Shown in pieces: positions 10,966-22,050 of a stretch of 64,000 bases of DNA. The stretch comes from Bettongia penicillata ogilbyi (Eukaryota > Chordata > Mammalia > Diprotodontia > Potoroidae). The stretch is taken from NCBI GenBank assembly GCA_023548195.1, contig JAJHZJ010000808.1:5375182-5439181 (forward strand). Direction: 5' to 3'. How positions within the stretch are numbered: position 1 is the first letter of the stretch; each line of letters starts with the position of its first letter. Made by a program: the position numbers and the translations under genes. Below the pieces are notes generated by a model. That model was not told the DNA's origin. It ran no database searches and was given only the letters and a program-made list of their open reading frames with translations.

Positions 10966-12708
10966 TATTGCCAAGTCAAAGGGGCCAGAGAAAATACAGA
11001 GTCTCTCTTAATTCCATTGAATTCTGCAAGTATGTCAGTCAAGGTCAGGGACAAAGTCTCCCACTAAGTTGATCAAACTGTAGAATTTATTGAATAATAT
11101 CCATACCATCTGGCTGTGCTCATTCATACAAGAAAGGTATGAGACTTAACATACCCTTCTCACTACCATTCTGGAAACTCATATTGGCCTGGTGTGGTGA
11201 ATGAAGCTAAAGTATACATAATTGAGTCCTTGAGCCAGTTTGGTCCCAGTAATCAACTGCTTCCAGATGCCCTAACAATGGTTAAGCTGAGCTGTGGAGT
11301 TTTATACTGAAATAGAGAAGAGCTGGTCTATATTCCTATACAAGACAAGCAAATCCCAGCCTTCTTTCAGTACACCAATTGGGAATAGATTATGTAAGAC
11401 TCATCTGAATTTCTGTACAGTCAGGATCTCTGTACACGGATCTTAATCAGTCACTCTGGCTCTGTCTAGTTCTCTTTCTTTCTCTCAGTGAAGAAGCTTA
11501 TCTAACTGACCTGAATCATTCAGCCTTGGCTGTCTTCAACTTGGATGGAATCCAGCCGAGAATTTATGGAAGGACGTGAGCAATAATTGCACAAGATGTA
11601 AAATCACGAATGAGTTGTGATCTGGTGCACAAGTTTCTACATAGCAGATATCTTGGATCTTTCTGTCTTTTCAAGTTTGCCTGAACATTTGACATGAACT
11701 CAAGGACAGCAGAGACCCATTGCTCTGGGTTGTACATATTCTTTCCACACATGAGGCTATCATTGATTTGATAACATGATTTTATCTTTGAAAGTTGGCC
11801 TTATGAATTGGCAGTTGTAGCTTCTCATATGTTTGTACGTCTGAGTAAGTAAAATGATGACAAGTGTATTTGAACCTCATATTTGAGTCACTAGACAAAG
11901 CTCTACTGACAAAAAATTTTGTAACCACTGCTAACCATCAGTTTAGTTTGGACTTAATAACTGCTCACAGGTAGTCATTGTCCAACACTATTCCTAGCAC
12001 CTCTTTTGACCTCTTGCTTTCCAAAGTTCATCTATATAAAGCAACCCCCTCCAAAGAAAATTAAACAAAAAATCAAAAACGTACTCATTTCCCTATTTGT
12101 AGACTATATGGTTTAAATGGAAATACTCCATATACTGTTTTCCACTTGATCTCTGAGCTCTGCCCAACAATCCTGATCTCACTATGACTTGAACCTTCTT
12201 TTTAAGTCTTTGACACTTACTGACTTGTCCTTTGACCTTGGACATTACCCAGAATGGTTTCCTCAAGACATTTGTTCTTATAGAACCCTTGCAACTCTTT
12301 GAAAACAGCAGTCCTAATCATCCTTTCAGAGAAGAGAATGAACATTGTACTTTTTCATCCAATATAACTTTTTTTCACCTTTTTTCTGTGCAACATTAGC
12401 TCTGTGATGGCAAAGATGTTGTTTTAAACTAGTTCTTTAGAAGCAGTTACCAAAATAGCTAAGGAAATGGTTGATTAAAAAGTTAAGGTGTTTTAGTCAC
12501 CTTTTCTCCTCCTTTTTTTAATCTCTTCTTTACATTGTGCAGTGGAATGTGGCATATTGTAGCATGTAGAAAAACCTGTTTAATTTTTATTTGGATCTTT
12601 TTTTTCTTTCAAAACTGATGGACCAGCCTTATGAATAGTTGCCTACGTAGTGTGATTTAAGAGAGTGCCAAACAGAGCCCTGTACCAGAAAATAATTCCT
12701 CCATCAGT

Positions 12709-12757
12709 CTGTGTGTGTATGTGTGTATGTGTATGTGTGTGTGTGTGTGTGTGTGTA
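12709..12757. repeat. (TG)n microsatellite
   Basis: GT/TG dinucleotide run with a few TA interruptions. It gives rise to spurious short ORFs on both strands. Confidence 0.95.
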
Positions 12758-13214
12758 TTTTTCCTTTATTTTTTAACACTTTTTGGTTTCCTTTCAAAAG
12801 GGAAATATCCTGAAGGGGCAAAGTGGAGTTACATCCTGAAGGACCATTATCCAATAATAATTCAATCAAGAATGTGTTTGCTGATGGAAAGTTGAAAGCA
12901 AATTGGGGCACTGGGTATATGACTAAAGGTTGGAGATGCTACAGGAGGGAATTGATATACCAAATAGGTGCTCATAAGCCAACAGTTTCACCAAAACTCA
13001 AAAAAGACAATAAGCGTTAACACCACATTTCCACCACATTTTGAGTGTGCCACCAGAGTGCTGTTTGATTGGTTATCATTTTCCACCAAACTGGCATCTT
13101 TGTCTCAGCAAATCTGCAATGATTTATTGATCCAAAGGATGTTCAGCCCTGGAGCTGAAAGAAGATTCATTTGGTTTAACAACTAGTTAAGCCAGGAATG
13201 AGAAGCCCAACGTC

Positions 13215-13400
13215 TTTTGGCCCAATGACTAGACAGTGGTTCTCAGAGTCAGGAAGACAGAGGCTCATGTCCAGCCTTTGATGCATGCTTGTGTGACCCT
13301 GTGTCAGCCACTTTGAACCCCTGGGAAACTCCCTGAGGTTATACATTACAGAAGGGTTGTTCATCAGAATAAATAAGCGGAATTTCTTCACTGGGGTTCC
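13215..13400 (+). repeat. tRNA-type/MIR-like SINE, diverged
   Basis: 'agtggttctcagagtcaggaagac…gtgtgaccctgtgtcagcc' is in the order of a marsupial tRNA-SINE/MIR body, strongly decayed. Confidence 0.5.
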
Positions 13401-13757
13401 CGATACCATAGAAATAAAATGTCATTTGACTAGTGAGAGGGCTACTTAACTGTTTTTCTGTTTGATGGAAAAAAGAAAATCCCAAATGCTGAGCCATTTA
13501 GAACATAGGAAGGATATGGTCAGGAATTAGCCAGATAGTGTTGTGACACTGACAAGATGTCTTTGTGGCTAGTGACTGGCTTAAAAAAAACTTCAGAAGA
13601 CATGCTTTCTCCTCTCCCATTCCCTGATCAAAATAACACACAGAGCTCTTGTTTGAACTAAAAGTGTTGAGAATGTTTTTAACTAACAGCAATCTTGAGG
13701 GGGAGGTATTGACTTTCTTGAGCACATATGAGGTTCCATTTAATTTTGTTCTCTTAG

Positions 13758-14051
13758 TCAAAAGCAAGTAAGTGAAGAGAAAGATACTGTTCCAGACATT
13801 ATCCTTCGAAAGGAGAACCCTTTTCTGAAATGTCAATCTGGTCATGAATCTGAGCCAGAAGATGGTGTTGAACGCAGACTTCCCGATCTAGAGAAGGATG
13901 ACTTTGCTGCTCGGAGAGCAAGAATGAACCAACCCAAGGCAGCAGTGCCATTGAATCAATTGCTATTTGGGTCTTATATAAAAAAAGAGAATGATGGTGT
14001 CAAACAATCCTCAAAGGGGACATCACAGAAGAAAAGTCAAGGATCCTTAAG
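13758..14051 (+). CDS. LIMCH1: LIMCH1 cassette exon C (DD-module repeat 2)
   Basis: A 294-nt exon, 98 codons long. Acceptor 'gttctcttag' is good; donor 'taag' before 'gtgtgc' is weaker. One entry base and a two-base exit match all neighbours. It encodes SQKQVSEEKD, IILRKENPFL, an acidic GHESEPEDG stretch, then the module LPDLEKDDFAARRARMNQPK followed by AAVPLNQLLFG and a Lys/Ser-rich tail. The module and the following A-V-P-x-N-Q match exon A (DDMSARRT…[10 protein letters not shown]), so the two are related by exon duplication. The short isoform omits it. The role is probably a docking or phospho-regulated linker segment, which is inference. Confidence 0.88.
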
Positions 14052-16321
14052 GTGTGCATTATTACATGTACCTTCATATGTGAACATATTTGTATAGAAG
14101 TATTATTATTATTTAATGTCAAGTGACTTTTTCTCCTGTTCATACTTCTGTTTGTTTCAAACACTCTAGAGACTCTAGATCTGTGAAGCTATTTGTGAAA
14201 AGAAGCCAGTAGAATATTCTACTCACTCAAAGGCATAGATCCATGCTGCCAATTCCCTTTTAGTTTTGACCTTGGTTCTATCTAGGATTGGGCTAGAAAT
14301 ACCATGTAATCAAGGTCCCCTTCCCATTGCCCCCCCCAAAAAAGAGTAATCAAGATCATTATGTGTATGCTTGACCACAAGCATAGCCCGTACCCATTTG
14401 GTGTACTTCCCTGGCACTCACATCTGCTACTTTTTTTTTCTCTTCTCCTCTGGACTTGTAAGGGCCATGGTTGTAATTCATGAAGAACACCCTTTGCTCT
14501 TCTTGATACCTTTCATCTATTTGTTGGGGAAAGATGTGGAGCTTATTCTAAATTATTAGATTGCCTATTTCCTGGTGAAACAATTTTCTTTAAAATAGAA
14601 CTTTACATTATAAATTAAATTTTATTTGGAATATTTCCCTAAAGAAGATTCCCTCCTTTCCCCAGTTTTTCTTCTATGCTATTTTCCAAGATGGAAAGAA
14701 AGTCTTGGGGTATACTCAATCTAGTTGGATTCTCCTAAAGCAGAATCTGACTAGAAGATAAAGAGTTTGTTCTTTGGTGCTTTTAATTGGACCTCAGCAC
14801 ACCAACTGGAATTTATAAGAAACTAGTGAGTCTAGAACAACCGAATTCAGAGTTTAGAGATCCTGGCTTCAAAGATTTGCAGGCCATCCCATTATGAAAA
14901 GTATTTAGAGTTTATTTGCTGTGTTCTGTCATGAGGCATCCCTAAGGCCTTGGAGAATACTGTTGTTGACAGTGATACGAAACTCATTTTACATTCAAAG
15001 AATCAGTCAGATCCTGGTCATAACGAGAAAAGGGTCAGCATCTTGAATTAGGGAAAAGAATAGATTTTGATATTTTCTTCTCCCTCTCTCCCCATGTAAT
15101 TTCCATTGTTTATATTTCTAACTTTTATTGTCTACTAAGTCTCTATTACAATGACTCTGCTTTGGTCTGGAATAGTACATGTTCTTTCTAAAGAACGACA
15201 AAGAAATGGGACAGGGTTTGGTGGAGAAAAGGCTGAATTCTGTGTCATGATTTCCCTATTTCACCCTGTAAAGATTAATAAAAGCGATATGGTGCTGTCT
15301 GCTTGAACCAGACACTAAATTTCATAGTTCTAAATCATGTAAGCTGTATATATTTGTGTATGTAGGCATTATTTATATGTGTATATACATATGTGTGTAT
15401 GTGTATATATACACACATGTGGATAGACATAAATTATTGAGCAATCTTGTTTTAGAAAGCATAGTAAATCTTTTCAGGCATGTTTTACTGATACTTGACT
15501 TTTCTTGTTATAGGATGAGAATATATGTTTATTATATGTGTGTGCATGTTTTAGAACTGAAGTATAGATCCTAGCTATTATCAGCATCAACCAGATTACG
15601 TTTAAGTTAGGAATAAAAATTTTTAATTTGTAATTGCTCTTAATTTACACATTCAAGACAGCTCACATTAATTAACATGCAAATCAATACCTCTCTAAGC
15701 TTAGTTAATGTATTTTATTTGTTCTCCTTGAGATTTAACATTACCTAATTTGGCTAATATTAACATCCTCCAAAGATATAACTTTGTTCATGAGATAACA
15801 ATGCTTCCATTATCTTTTTAGACACATTTACTATTAGCCATAGATAAAATGTACTTTCTGGCGATGGTGGACTTAGTTGAAATGTTTAACATGTGAATAA
15901 TGTCCTAGTTATCTCAAAACTAATCCTAGAATTTGGATCATGTGGACCCTGTAACAAACATTTTACTGGTTTTATAAAAGACATTCCAGAGCTCTAAGGA
16001 ATTCAATCAGAAAACTTGAATTCATTAAAGTAACTTGAATAGTGTGGGAATTGGGCATCATTAATGTCAAACAAGCCTCATTACCATTCTTAATGGTCTT
16101 TCAGTGAGTTCAGGCTTATTTGCGTAAGCTAAATCAGAAACTATCTCCTTGTAGAGAAGCATTAGAAGGGTAGCACAGATAAAAGAAATCTCAGCTTCAG
16201 TGAATTCCATATTTTAGTGAAAGAGGAATGTGTTCTTCTCTCATTTCACTTACTTTCTGACTTTCTGTGACTGACGTTATTTGCTCCTTTTCCCACAAAT
16301 TTCCTGGGGACATGGGGGCAG
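14052..16321 (+). other. Intron C-D
   Basis: 2.3 kb. It holds a TA/TG/CA alternating simple repeat (15345-15422). The rest is AT-rich with no repeat or coding segment that I recognise. The acceptor 'catgggggcag' is purine-rich close to the AG, with the pyrimidines further upstream ('tgctccttttcccac'). Confidence 0.7.
15345..15422. repeat. (TATG/TACA)n simple repeat
   Basis: Alternating purine-pyrimidine TA/TG/CA text ('gtgtatatacatatgtgtgtatgtgtatatatacacac'). Confidence 0.9.
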
Positions 16322-16576
16322 AAATCGGGTGCAAGGGGAAGAAGTAAAGAAACTTGTGGCTCTCAAAGAAAACCTGCAGCAGCCTCCAGGGAATTCATGT
16401 GAGACCGAAGAACCTGGGAAGGGCCCTGACCTCCAGAAGGATGATCTGGCTAAGCGGAAGATTCAGAGTAGCAACCTGTGCTCACACCGGGAGGCTGTGA
16501 GTTTTGTGAAGAATTCGAGCATGACAGAAGCAGACTTGGAGACATGGGATAGATTGAAAGTATCAGGAAGGACGAG
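16322..16576 (+). CDS. LIMCH1: LIMCH1 cassette exon D (DD-module repeat 3)
   Basis: A 255-nt exon, 85 codons long, entering with one base and leaving with 'ag' before 'gtgtgt'. It encodes NRVQGEEVKKLVALKENLQQ, then PGKGP and the module DLQKDDLAKRKIQSSN, a Cys/His stretch (LCSHREAV) and a helical end MTEADLETWDRLKVSG. The KDD-x3-(R/K)-(R/K) core aligns with exons A, C, E and F. The 'DLET' near its end resembles TKGDLETMLKNE in the candidate exon at 18715. It lies 520 bases before exon E. Open frame, phase and both splice sites support it; skipping keeps the frame. Confidence 0.85.
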
Positions 16577-17096
16577 GTGTGTTACGTTTTCTTCTGTGAT
16601 TCCCTCTGGATGACAGTTATTTAATTTTGAGGGGGAAGCAGGGAAACTCTTAAACTTGCGTTACATCGGTTTAATAACCTAAAAACCTTAATTTAATGCA
16701 AAATAGTGTATTCCCAGTGAGTTGAAGTATAGTAAGCCATATAATATAGGCTACATGATCAAAATATTGTCTGGCAGTGCCCTCTTCTTCCTGTTGCCTT
16801 TACCAGAAGGATTTTTGTCCTGATTAAGCTTTCCTTTAATTTTTCCCAAGTTATTTGGGACATGTTTTTTGATATTAGAAGTAATCTTTGAATAATCATA
16901 GATAGTTAAGTATCAGTGTTTATTGAGGTAAGTTGTTTTTCATATCTTTCCGTACTTGATCAATTGGGAGGAAGTGTTTTCCTTAAGTTATAAAAAAAAA
17001 TCTATTTCATGGTAATGATCTTTTTAATATTAAGTTTTGCTTCTATTTCGAAATCTTCCTTTGAAATGTTTGGAACTTATTTCCTACTCCAATTAG
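16577..17096 (+). other. Intron D-E
   Basis: 520 bases, AT-rich. Nothing recognised apart from the acceptor 'tcctactccaattag'. Confidence 0.75.
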
Positions 17097-17420
17097 TGAT
17101 GAAGATACAGAACACAACTGCCCCCCAGGCCCCTCTCCTGAAATCCAAGCAGAAACCGCAGTTCGTGATGACTTTGCAAGTCGCAAAGCAAGGGCCTACC
17201 AAAAAGATTCCAGCCCTAAGCAAAAGTTTGTGCACTTTGGACCAGTGACAGAGATAGATCAGCAGAAATGGAGAAAACTTAGTATTGGCAAGGTTGGCCC
17301 CAAAGAGGAAACAGAAGAGATTCATAGTGATGGTGACAAGATTCACGTTTGTCATGTGGCCCCTGACACTCCTCACAGCTTAGAGGATGACAGATTCCCT
17401 CATCCACAGAATGATGCCAG
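17097..17420 (+). CDS. LIMCH1: LIMCH1 cassette exon E (DD-module repeat 4)
   Basis: A 324-nt exon, 108 codons long, with acceptor 'ctccaattag' and donor 'ccag' before 'gtattc'. One entry base and an 'ag' exit match the array. It encodes an acidic start (SDEDTEHNCPPGPSPEIQ), the module TAVRDDFASRKARAYQKDSS, then KQKFVHFGPVTEIDQQKWRK and an acidic His-rich end (DGDKIHVCHVAPDTPHSLED). The module keeps DD-F-A-x-R-K-A-R like exon C's DD-F-A-A-R-R-A-R. Other-frame ORFs that start at about 17009 and on the minus strand are shadows. It is expected in long isoforms only. Confidence 0.87.
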
Positions 17421-18499
17421 GTATTCTGTGCTGCGCATGTGAAAAAGGATTGGAATCTCATGTAACTGAGTATTAACTTTGTTGGGAGTGAAGGGATCCA
17501 ATTCTCAGTTTTATCTTAATTTTTTTTTCCCTTTTGCGGGGGGGGGGGGGGGTTGATGATAAAATATAGTACCTGCTAGTTTTTCCATTCTGTGAAACCT
17601 CTTGGAGGAAAAATGTGGATGTTGTCCACAATTTAAGTTTAAATTCTGGGCCTCCAAATCCCTATCCCATATCCAAAAAAAAAGTTCATTTTATTCTCTC
17701 TTATTAGAAAAAAAATAGATCTAGTGGAAGTGAGGGTCTTTTTCTAGGAACCTCAACTTGTAGCTTAAGGTCTTGGTTCAATGATGTTTACATATATGGT
17801 CGTGGGTTTGACAGAAGCCTGATATATGATGGTATAGTTTGCCACAGGCCTTTGAATCTGATCTCTGGGTTCTTGTACCTACTAGTGAGGACCCCAACTA
17901 TGTGTTACTGAACTCTCTATAAAGGAAAAGACTATTATGAAGATACTTCCTCTTTCAAAAAGGAAGGGTTAGTGGAAACTGCAGATAACCTAAGAGATCC
18001 AACTTCCTCACCAAGTAGTAGGAAGAGAATGAGGATTTTGTATCACTTCTGGGGGACTTCTTTCTTTTCGCTTGATGTAGAAGCAGGAGTAGATGGGAAA
18101 TTCTACAGGAGAAACTTCCATGTTCTCCCCTTCTTACCCCGGTAGCATACACATAGTTGGGTTTTTATGGTAGGTAAGGGTATGGGATCACAGAGACATT
18201 CAGCCTCATCGTTATAATCCTGAGATACCCATTTACTTCAGCATTAATATGGCATCTGTCTTGTATGTCATGTCTAAGTCACCCTGCTAACATTCATATA
18301 CTTAGAGCTAAGCTTATTCTTTATGTCATCGCTATTAGAAATGGTAAGCATTTCTAGGAAATTTCTTGGTATTAACCCATCGGTTATCGCTCTATCTCCA
18401 CCTGCTAATCAGCTCCCTTCAGCTGTGTTGCTGCCCCCACATTCTCCAATTCTTTCTTTCCTCCTTTCTTCCTTTTCACCATCAATTCTTTACTACCAG
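17421..18499 (+). other. Intron E-X
   Basis: About 1.1 kb. It has a T-run followed by an uninterrupted G15 tract (17538-17552) about 120 bases after the exon E donor, and ends in a long pyrimidine tract (about 18425-18497). Otherwise nothing recognised. Confidence 0.6.
17538..17552 (+). repeat. Poly-G tract (G15)
   Basis: Fifteen G in a row after 'ttttgc', close behind the exon E donor. Intronic G-runs are known binding sites for hnRNP H/F and can form quadruplexes; whether this one acts is unknown. Confidence 0.95.
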
Positions 18500-18603
18500 C
18501 AAACTAACATGTTGCAAAGGGAGTGCTGCATCGGCAGCCATGGACAAGGTCCAGAAGCAGAAGACTGACATTTTGGACGACCATCTGGGAAGCAGCAAGA
18601 AAG
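18500..18603 (+). CDS. LIMCH1: Candidate LIMCH1 cassette exon X
   Basis: A 104-nt open segment behind a strong pyrimidine tract ('ttctttactaccag') and ahead of a near-ideal donor ('aaag' before 'gtgaga'). It enters with one base like the rest of the array and leaves after one base, which the next segment (18715) complements exactly with two bases. It encodes SKLTCCKGSAASAAMDKVQK then QKTDILDDHLGSSKK. DD followed by basic residues, and then A-T-S-N-Q-L-P across the junction, faintly echo the DD module and the NQ-x-LP of exons A and F. I do not remember this segment from LIMCH1, so it could be lineage-specific or not used. The 104+109 nt pair totals 71 codons. Confidence 0.5.
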
Positions 18604-18714
18604 GTGAGACCTGAATATGGACCCAGCTTCCAAAGAAGATTAGCCACTGGCCACAGGGTGGGCGCTTCCCGTGTACATGTTGCCCAGTAACAAAGCTGTG
18701 CTCTCTGGCTTCAG
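18604..18714 (+). other. Candidate 111-nt intron X-Y
   Basis: Starts 'gtgagacc', contains 'agtaac' as a possible branch site, and ends 'tgctctctggcttcag'. Very short for this gene. Reading straight through gives a stop (tga) four codons after the donor. Confidence 0.5.
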
Positions 18715-18823
18715 CCACATCCAACCAGTTGCCACAGTATGACCAAACAGAGGATAGGCTTACCAAAGGAGATTTGGAGACTATGCTGAAGAACGAAACA
18801 TGTCAGAGCAGAAGCCAACAACT
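18715..18823 (+). CDS. LIMCH1: Candidate LIMCH1 cassette exon Y
   Basis: A 109-nt open segment with acceptor 'tctctggcttcag' and donor 'aact' before 'gtgagc'. Its first two bases complete the codon left open by 18603 (Ala). It encodes ATSNQLPQYDQTEDRLTKGD then LETMLKNETCQSRSQQ. It leaves with two codon bases ('ct'), so joining to exon F (19342) gives Leu and keeps the frame. TKGDLETMLKNE resembles TEADLETWDRLK at the end of exon D. Evidence is splice-site quality, phase and weak internal similarity only. Confidence 0.48.
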
Positions 18824-19341
18824 GTGAGCTGCTTGTCTGCATTTCGTCTTGCGCTGTCTCATGCTGTACGGCCGTTCATCCAGCTTGAGAGAGAGAGAAA
18901 AACGCTACGGTTAATGATTTATGTAGCATGTAGTGGAGTTACCCATATGGGTCGCAATTCTGCCTTTTGAATTTCCTGTAGTAAGAATGAATTTCAAGAT
19001 TTGGATGGTTTTATTGTTTGTTTTGCATGCTGGTTTTGTGTGTGGTGAATTATTTTATTCTTAAAAAGACTTTCTGTAACTGAGATTATGAAAACCTTCA
19101 CTGGAAACGGATGGCCACGTAAGTACCAGTTACACTAACTAGTGTCTCTCACTTGCCCAAAGCGTAATGAAGGTTTGTGCTGTTAAAATAGTAATTCCTT
19201 GCTCATTTGTCATACATGCTTCTGACGCTGCTGTGGACATTAGCTTTGGAATTATTCCTTTAATGCCTAGTGAGCAGTGCTTCTGAAAATAGACTTGGAA
19301 ATAACCACCCATGTGACTGGTCCAACTAAATGTTATCCTAG
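18824..19341 (+). other. Intron before exon F
   Basis: 518 bases, no repeat recognised. The usable acceptor is 'gttatcctag' at 19341. The more typical-looking 'aatgcctag' at 19270 is out of phase and meets a stop immediately. Confidence 0.6.
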
Positions 19342-19605
19342 AGCAAACTCTGTTGCCCCTGTGAATGGGACGACAGGGTCAGAAAAGAGTCCGGGGAAGA
19401 TGACGACTCATGGTGTCCAGCTTGGCAGTGGAGCCCGAGGGCAAAGGAAAATGCCCGACCCACAGAAAGATGACATGATGGCTAGAAGAACAGGGGCATT
19501 CCTTAAGCACACTGCATCCAACTCAAACCAGTTCCTTCCAGTTCCATTTGCAAAGCAGCAGGATGGGGAGGAATCCACCAAGGGACTTCAAAAGAAAGAG
19601 GAGAG
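19342..19605 (+). CDS. LIMCH1: LIMCH1 cassette exon F (DD-module repeat 5)
   Basis: A 264-nt exon, 88 codons long. One entry base after 'tatcctag' and 'ag' exit before 'gtcaga' fit the array. It encodes ANSVAPVNGTTGSEKSPGKM, a Gly-rich linker, then the module MPDPQKDDMMARRTGAFLKH, a SNQFLPVPF motif, and an acidic/Lys end (GEESTKGLQKKEE). DDM-x-ARRT is identical in spacing to exon A's DDMSARRT, and NQFLP to its NQYLP, making F the closest repeat of A. The donor is weak (GTCAGA), in keeping with alternative use. The start was chosen as the only upstream AG in the right phase without a stop. Confidence 0.83.
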
Positions 19606-21469
19606 GTCAGAAGGTTATGCTCTGCCATTGCCACTTTGTTCCCAAGATAGATTCTGGATAAATGTTGTTTGATATTTGCTTGTTGAATTGAATTTCTTTG
19701 AAAGCTTTAGTGCCACTCATTCCTTGGTGCTCACTATTGAAAGTCTGGAATTGATTGGACCTGCTGGAGTTGAAGTAATGATTTTTAGTGTTAAAAGGTC
19801 CAAAAGACAGACTTTTTGAGGGGTCAGCACTCTATGGCCCTTACAACATTCTATCTGAACTTTCGCTACAATGGGATCATTAACTATTAACCAAGAAAAT
19901 TGAATTTGCATGTGTTGTACTTAGTCTTATTTGGCAAGGATTAGGTTAGGAGGTTCCAACTTCCAGTGGGTAAAGAAGGTAAGCTCTGATATGGATGGGT
20001 CTCCACTCATGCCCTGTGGGGAAAATCAGCCTATTTGTACTGATCATCCTCATAATAATACTGAGTGCTTGCTACTTATGACCCAGCAAGATGATGATTT
20101 GATTTGGGGTAGAGGATGGGGAATGAAAAAAGATCCTTTCCCAGAGGTACATGTTTTGCTTGAATTTTTGCTCAGACCAACCCTGTATTGTGAGTCCAAA
20201 TGAAAGTAGTTAATTACCCATGTCTTTAACCTGGTCAGCCCAGGAGAGAAAGACTAACTCTGCCTGATCGCATATTATTCAACTGAGCAAATATTAGATT
20301 TATTAATTGAAAACGTTGGCTGAGAAGATGGAATTTTTTGAGGGAAAGGGCTCTTTGCAAATGTTGCCAGTGACTATTTCAACATTTCCTCCTGAATAAT
20401 AGTGGAATTGTGCCCTAACTCGGGTGTCAGGAAATAAGGATAAAATTCATTTTTTAGCTATTTAAGTTGTATTTTTGCCTTTTCAAAATACACATCTCAT
20501 TTCATCCTACAAGCTTCTCACAAGAAAAATAGAATAAATATTTAATCTTTATTTGTACAGATAAGTCATAGAGAATTTGTGGAACATATCTAATTAATAA
20601 CAGATCTAGGTTTTTTACACCACAATTTACACCATGTAACCAAGACAGTAGATGACATTGTATCTTTGATCCACCTGAAGGCAAGTCTATAAAATTAAAT
20701 ACTGAATAAGTTTAACTTGATGAAAAAATATGGAATTCCAGACCTCAATTGAAGGGTCAGTTAGTAGTGAATTAGAAGAGAAACCCCAATTGTTTAAAAT
20801 AATAGGTGAATCTAGTAAATTTAGTGTAAGTGAGGATGATGAGTGTAATTATATAGCATATTTCTATGATTATACGTTGTCTTCAACAGTGCTGTTTTCT
20901 GGGATATATCATTAACTTCTTGCTTCAGAGGTAAAATGTGATGAATGTCAATCTGTCCTGTGAAAGTAGGTACCAAAAATAACTATTTTCAGATGCTTTA
21001 CAAGTACTGAAAAATTATATAAATTATATAAATCCAACATATTGCCCTATTTTAGCTTATGTTAAATTAACTTCCTTAAATATAAGTTAACATACCATAG
21101 AGTTTACTCTTTGACTTTTCATTGACATGTCTTATTTTCAACAAACTTCCATTTGACAGCACCCAATTATATAACTGAGTCCTTTGTTGATAATTTGTAT
21201 GATTTCTATTTACTTTTCTTTTGAATATATCTAGTAGGATCAGGAAGAAAGACCTTTGAAATCAAAACACTAATTAACTTTCTGTTGCTAGCAAGAGCAG
21301 CTCTATTTTAAGTTGATGCCTTATTTTAGTCTGAGAGGTGAAACATTCCTTTATTCCTAGTTTGTTATGTGTTGTAGAGGAGTGATGAGGGCAGAATGGC
21401 AAATATGGACAGTTTTCTTGCCTTTCATGAGTAGGATGACTTCACTGTTTTGAAATAAGGTAATGGTAA

Positions 21470-21491
21470 ATTTTAACATGCATGTTAAAAT
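21470..21491. repeat. 22-bp perfect palindrome
   Basis: Bases 21470-21480 (attttaacatg) are followed directly by their reverse complement. Centre is ATGCAT. AT-rich, so a chance or cruciform-prone site. Confidence 0.85.
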
Positions 21492-22012
21492 GTAAATGCC
21501 AAAAACATATACCAGAACATAAATTGTTTCTGGCATACAGGTTATTTAGAATTCTCTGTTCCTCTGCTCTCTATCATCATCATGGGTAGTCAAGAAAACA
21601 CAGCTTTGTATCTACTTTTCTTAGTTTATCATCAGCTTAGATCCATTACAACTCTAGCAGGCCTATTGATAGATCAAGTATAAACATCCAGGCAGCTACT
21701 GGCCATTCTTTCTTCAGAATGCCAGCACTCATAGATTCCCATTGGAATGCTAAGCCTGCTGTAATTTCCAAATACTTTTGAAAATAGGGTTCTATTCATC
21801 CGAATCTTAGCATGTTCTGAAATTCTCCCTGAGAGAAAGAGCAGAAGAGCCTTATTTTCAGTTGATGAACCCTCACCAGTTTGAAAGCAGTCTCCTTAAC
21901 CAGCCTCCATCTTGTTTGTCTCAGTTGAAGCCTTGCTGTTGTGTTTGCACCATGAATGATAACCACTTCAGCAATTAATTGCTGAGTTCATAAAGCAATT
22001 AAAACGTAGTGT

Positions 22013-22050
22013 AGTTGTGTGTGTGTGTCTATGTCTGTGTGTGTGCGTCT
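22013..22050. repeat. (TG)n microsatellite, imperfect
   Basis: 'gttgtgtgtgtgtgtctatgtctgtgtgtgtgcgtctg'. Confidence 0.85.

Larger units (their letters stand above)
2935..13757 (+). other. Intron B-C (10.8 kb)
   Basis: No supported coding segment. It holds two long L2 relics in the same orientation (4735-6990 and 8540-9835), an antisense L1 inserted in the first, MIR fragments near 7.6 and 10.0 kb, an 18-bp perfect inverted repeat (8262-8320), a TG microsatellite (12709-12757) and a MIR-like SINE (13215-13400). The remaining unique stretches (about 3.0-4.2 kb, 7.0-7.6 kb, 11.0-12.6 kb) show nothing I can name. The 3' end 'ttttgttctcttag' is a good acceptor. Confidence 0.7.

Noticed and set aside
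19261..19292. Alternative acceptors for exon F ('aatgcctag', 'gagcag', 'aaaatag')
   Set aside because: Each gives a wrong phase or an immediate stop; only 'tatcctag' at 19341 keeps the frame.
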